Positions 63,010 through 64,000 of a stretch of 64,000 nucleotides of DNA are shown in pieces. The stretch lies in contig CBDHFT010000001.1 of assembly GCA_965262775.1 (NCBI GenBank), positions 248,001-312,000 on the forward strand. Direction: 5' to 3'. The stretch comes from JASGCL01 sp965262775 (GTDB lineage Bacteria > Pseudomonadota > Alphaproteobacteria > JASGCL01). Every line of letters starts with the position of its first letter. Positions within the stretch are counted from its first letter, which is position 1. Below the pieces are notes generated by a model, which ran no database searches, was not told where the DNA came from, and saw only the letters and a list, made by a program, of their open reading frames with translations. The position numbers and the translations under genes are program-made.

Positions 63010-63222
63010 TCATTCTTTTTGCTTTCTTGTCCCGCTCTTTTTTCGTCCCACCATTTTATAACGAATGATTTTTAAAATAACTGCAAATACATAGCAAGCT
63101 GTATTCGGTTTTTGGTTATTGCTTTGGTATTTGTTTTCATTTTTTTCATGGGCCAAAATAAAAAAAACTTGTAGCATGCCCACAACCGCGGTTATTAATA
63201 CCCCGCCATGTTGCTTGCTTGA

Positions 63223-64000
63223 TTAACCAAATAAAAAGGCTTGCAAGCGATGCAAAGCCGCGGGGGTCATGCCCTGTATCTGATTGGCGGCCGAAAGGTT
63301 TTTGGGGCGCGCGGCGGATAATTTTTCTACCGCCTCGGCCGAGAGGCCAGCTATTTTTTTATAATCAATATTATCGGGTATGGTAACATGTTGGTCGCGT
63401 TCAAAAATTTTTATTTCTTGCGCATAACGCGGTTGATAACCGCTGTATAACGATTCCGCCATCAGGCTAAAAATGATTCTGCGGTCGGCTTCTGCCAATC
63501 CATCATACACCTTACATAATATTTGCCAAACACCGCCGCGCCAGGTTGGGCGTGGCGACGGCGCGGTAAGTTCTGCCTCGCCAAGGCTTGCGATATTTTC
63601 TACAATATTTTCTTTAGGATTTTCTTTGGGTGGTTCTCCTTGGTTATTATTTTGTCCCTGCTCATGGTAAACCATCGCCAACATATCTAACCCCGAACGT
63701 CTTTTACCGTCTTGGTTCAAAACAATACCATGTTGCCCCCATTGTTGCGGGGTTTTGGCTTGGGTTTGCAATTGGGTGCGCCAACCATCCATCTGGGCCA
63801 TCTTTTTTTCAAATATCGCCTTTTGATTTTCATCCACCAAGCCAAGTTTTATCCCCCACGGGGTCAGGCGTGCATCGGCATTGTCGGGGCGTAAAAATAA
63901 TCGGTGTTCGGCGCGGGCGGTAAACATGCGATAGGGTTCTGACGCACCCAACCTTGTCAAATCATCCACCATCACCCCCATGTAACTTGTGGTGCGGGGG
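63223..64000 (-). CDS. mnmG: tRNA uridine 5-carboxymethylaminomethyl modification enzyme MnmG, C-terminal part
   Basis: The frame is open to the window edge, so the 5' part lies beyond 64000. The visible about 258 residues match the C-terminal third of MnmG (GidA): SYMGVMVDDLTRLGASEPYRMF, ARAEHRLFLRPDNADARLT, then the helical domain ending KIAGLSAEAVEKLSAARP and TPAALHRLQAFL. With MnmE it makes the cmnm5 modification at U34 of tRNA. A Pro/Asn-rich loop replaces part of the mid region. The FAD-binding part is not seen. Confidence 0.93.
   Translation of the reverse strand, partial: PRTTSYMGVMVDDLTRLGASEPYRMFTARAEHRLFLRPDNADARLTPWGIKLGLVDENQKAIFEKKMAQMDGWRTQLQTQAKTPQQWGQHGIVLNQDGKRRSGLDMLAMVYHEQGQNNNQGEPPKENPKENIVENIASLGEAELTAPSPRPTWRGGVWQILCKVYDGLAEADRRIIFSLMAESLYSGYQPRYAQEIKIFERDQHVTIPDNIDYKKIAGLSAEAVEKLSAARPKNLSAANQIQGMTPAALHRLQAFLFG

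Larger units (their letters stand above)
59357..63150 (-). repeat. Triplicated unit of about 1.25 kb carrying the barrel genes
   Basis: The three barrel genes start at 60496, 61754 and 63009, periods of 1258 and 1255 bases. The upstream segment containing CAAGCTGTATT and TTTTTGGTTATTGCTTTGG recurs before copies 1 and 3, and in changed form before copy 2, so each unit includes its promoter region. Confidence 0.8.

Noticed and set aside
1..64000. CRISPR arrays, prophage genes, transposases
   Set aside because: No regularly spaced repeats with unique spacers, phage structural genes or transposase frames were seen.

Overview
The window reads as a stretch of alphaproteobacterial chromosome, possibly from a fast-evolving lineage. 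Supporting markers are a DUF1013/TrcR-type cell-cycle regulator, a DUF1244 protein, an AddAB recombinase instead of RecBCD, an HdaA-like DnaA relative divergent from purMN, an lpxD-fabZ-lpxA-lpxI cluster, a DUF1009-type LpxI, and a HAGN-type glutamyl-tRNA synthetase. Base composition is intermediate, with many A/T homopolymers. The order cannot be fixed from the sequence alone. All functions come from reading motifs; no database search was run.

Layout. 1-615: gene-free, with a 103-bp direct repeat and several strong palindromes. 0.6-15 kb: one-carbon and amine metabolism, with formate-THF ligase, a GT1 glycosyltransferase, a double-cupin protein, tRNA-Cys, a histidine phosphatase, a very divergent sarcosine-oxidase-like set (SoxB, an oversized SoxA, a SoxG-like protein), a lone double-ATPase ABC protein and an SpuC-like aminotransferase. 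15-17 kb: trpG and trpD. 17-18.4 kb: an AT-rich AAA ATPase ending in a HEPN-like RNxxHH motif, probably acquired. 18.4-26.5 kb: xthA, erpA, and addB (split by a -1 frame change at an A8 run) followed by addA. 26.5-32.7 kb, minus strand: gltX, cysK, a methyltransferase-like protein, a YgjP/DUF45 metallopeptidase, RNase D, a flavodoxin-fold quinone reductase and an SDR. 32.8-36.2 kb: lipid A genes. 36.2-47 kb, minus strand: DUF1244, TolC, dxs, a DEAD-box helicase with an RGD/RDS-rich tail, LptF/G, mutY, hbd, purN, purM. 47-51.6 kb: hdaA, peroxiredoxin, L,D-transpeptidase, rpmJ, hldD, lgt. 51.6-55.5 kb, minus strand: a DarTG toxin-antitoxin pair downstream of a GABA module (puuD-like, gabD). 55.5-56 kb: a gene-free block of inverted repeats. 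56-59.3 kb: argC, a possible small membrane protein, trcR, gltA. 59.3-63.1 kb: three tandem paralogous outer-membrane beta-barrels. 63.2 kb to the end: the 3' part of mnmG.

How the genes fit together. Formate-THF ligase next to a sarcosine-oxidase-like cluster suggests folate-linked C1 metabolism. The SoxB and SoxA homologues have lost glycines of their dinucleotide-binding motifs, and SoxB also lacks the Arg-His-Asp segment that carries the covalent flavin, so the complex may have changed function. The SpuC-like aminotransferase, PuuD-like hydrolase and GabD could form a putrescine/GABA-to-succinate route split over two loci. The envelope genes (lpx, lptF/G, tolC, lgt, hldD, three barrels) describe a Gram-negative cell with lipid A.

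The strongest leads are the degenerate Sox complex, the AAA-HEPN single-gene defence candidate, the DarTG pair (a known system, newly placed here), the addB slippery site, the A-B-A pattern of the barrel triplication, and a recurring promoter arrangement whose -10 element lies 5-9 bases before the start codon, suggesting leaderless mRNAs.
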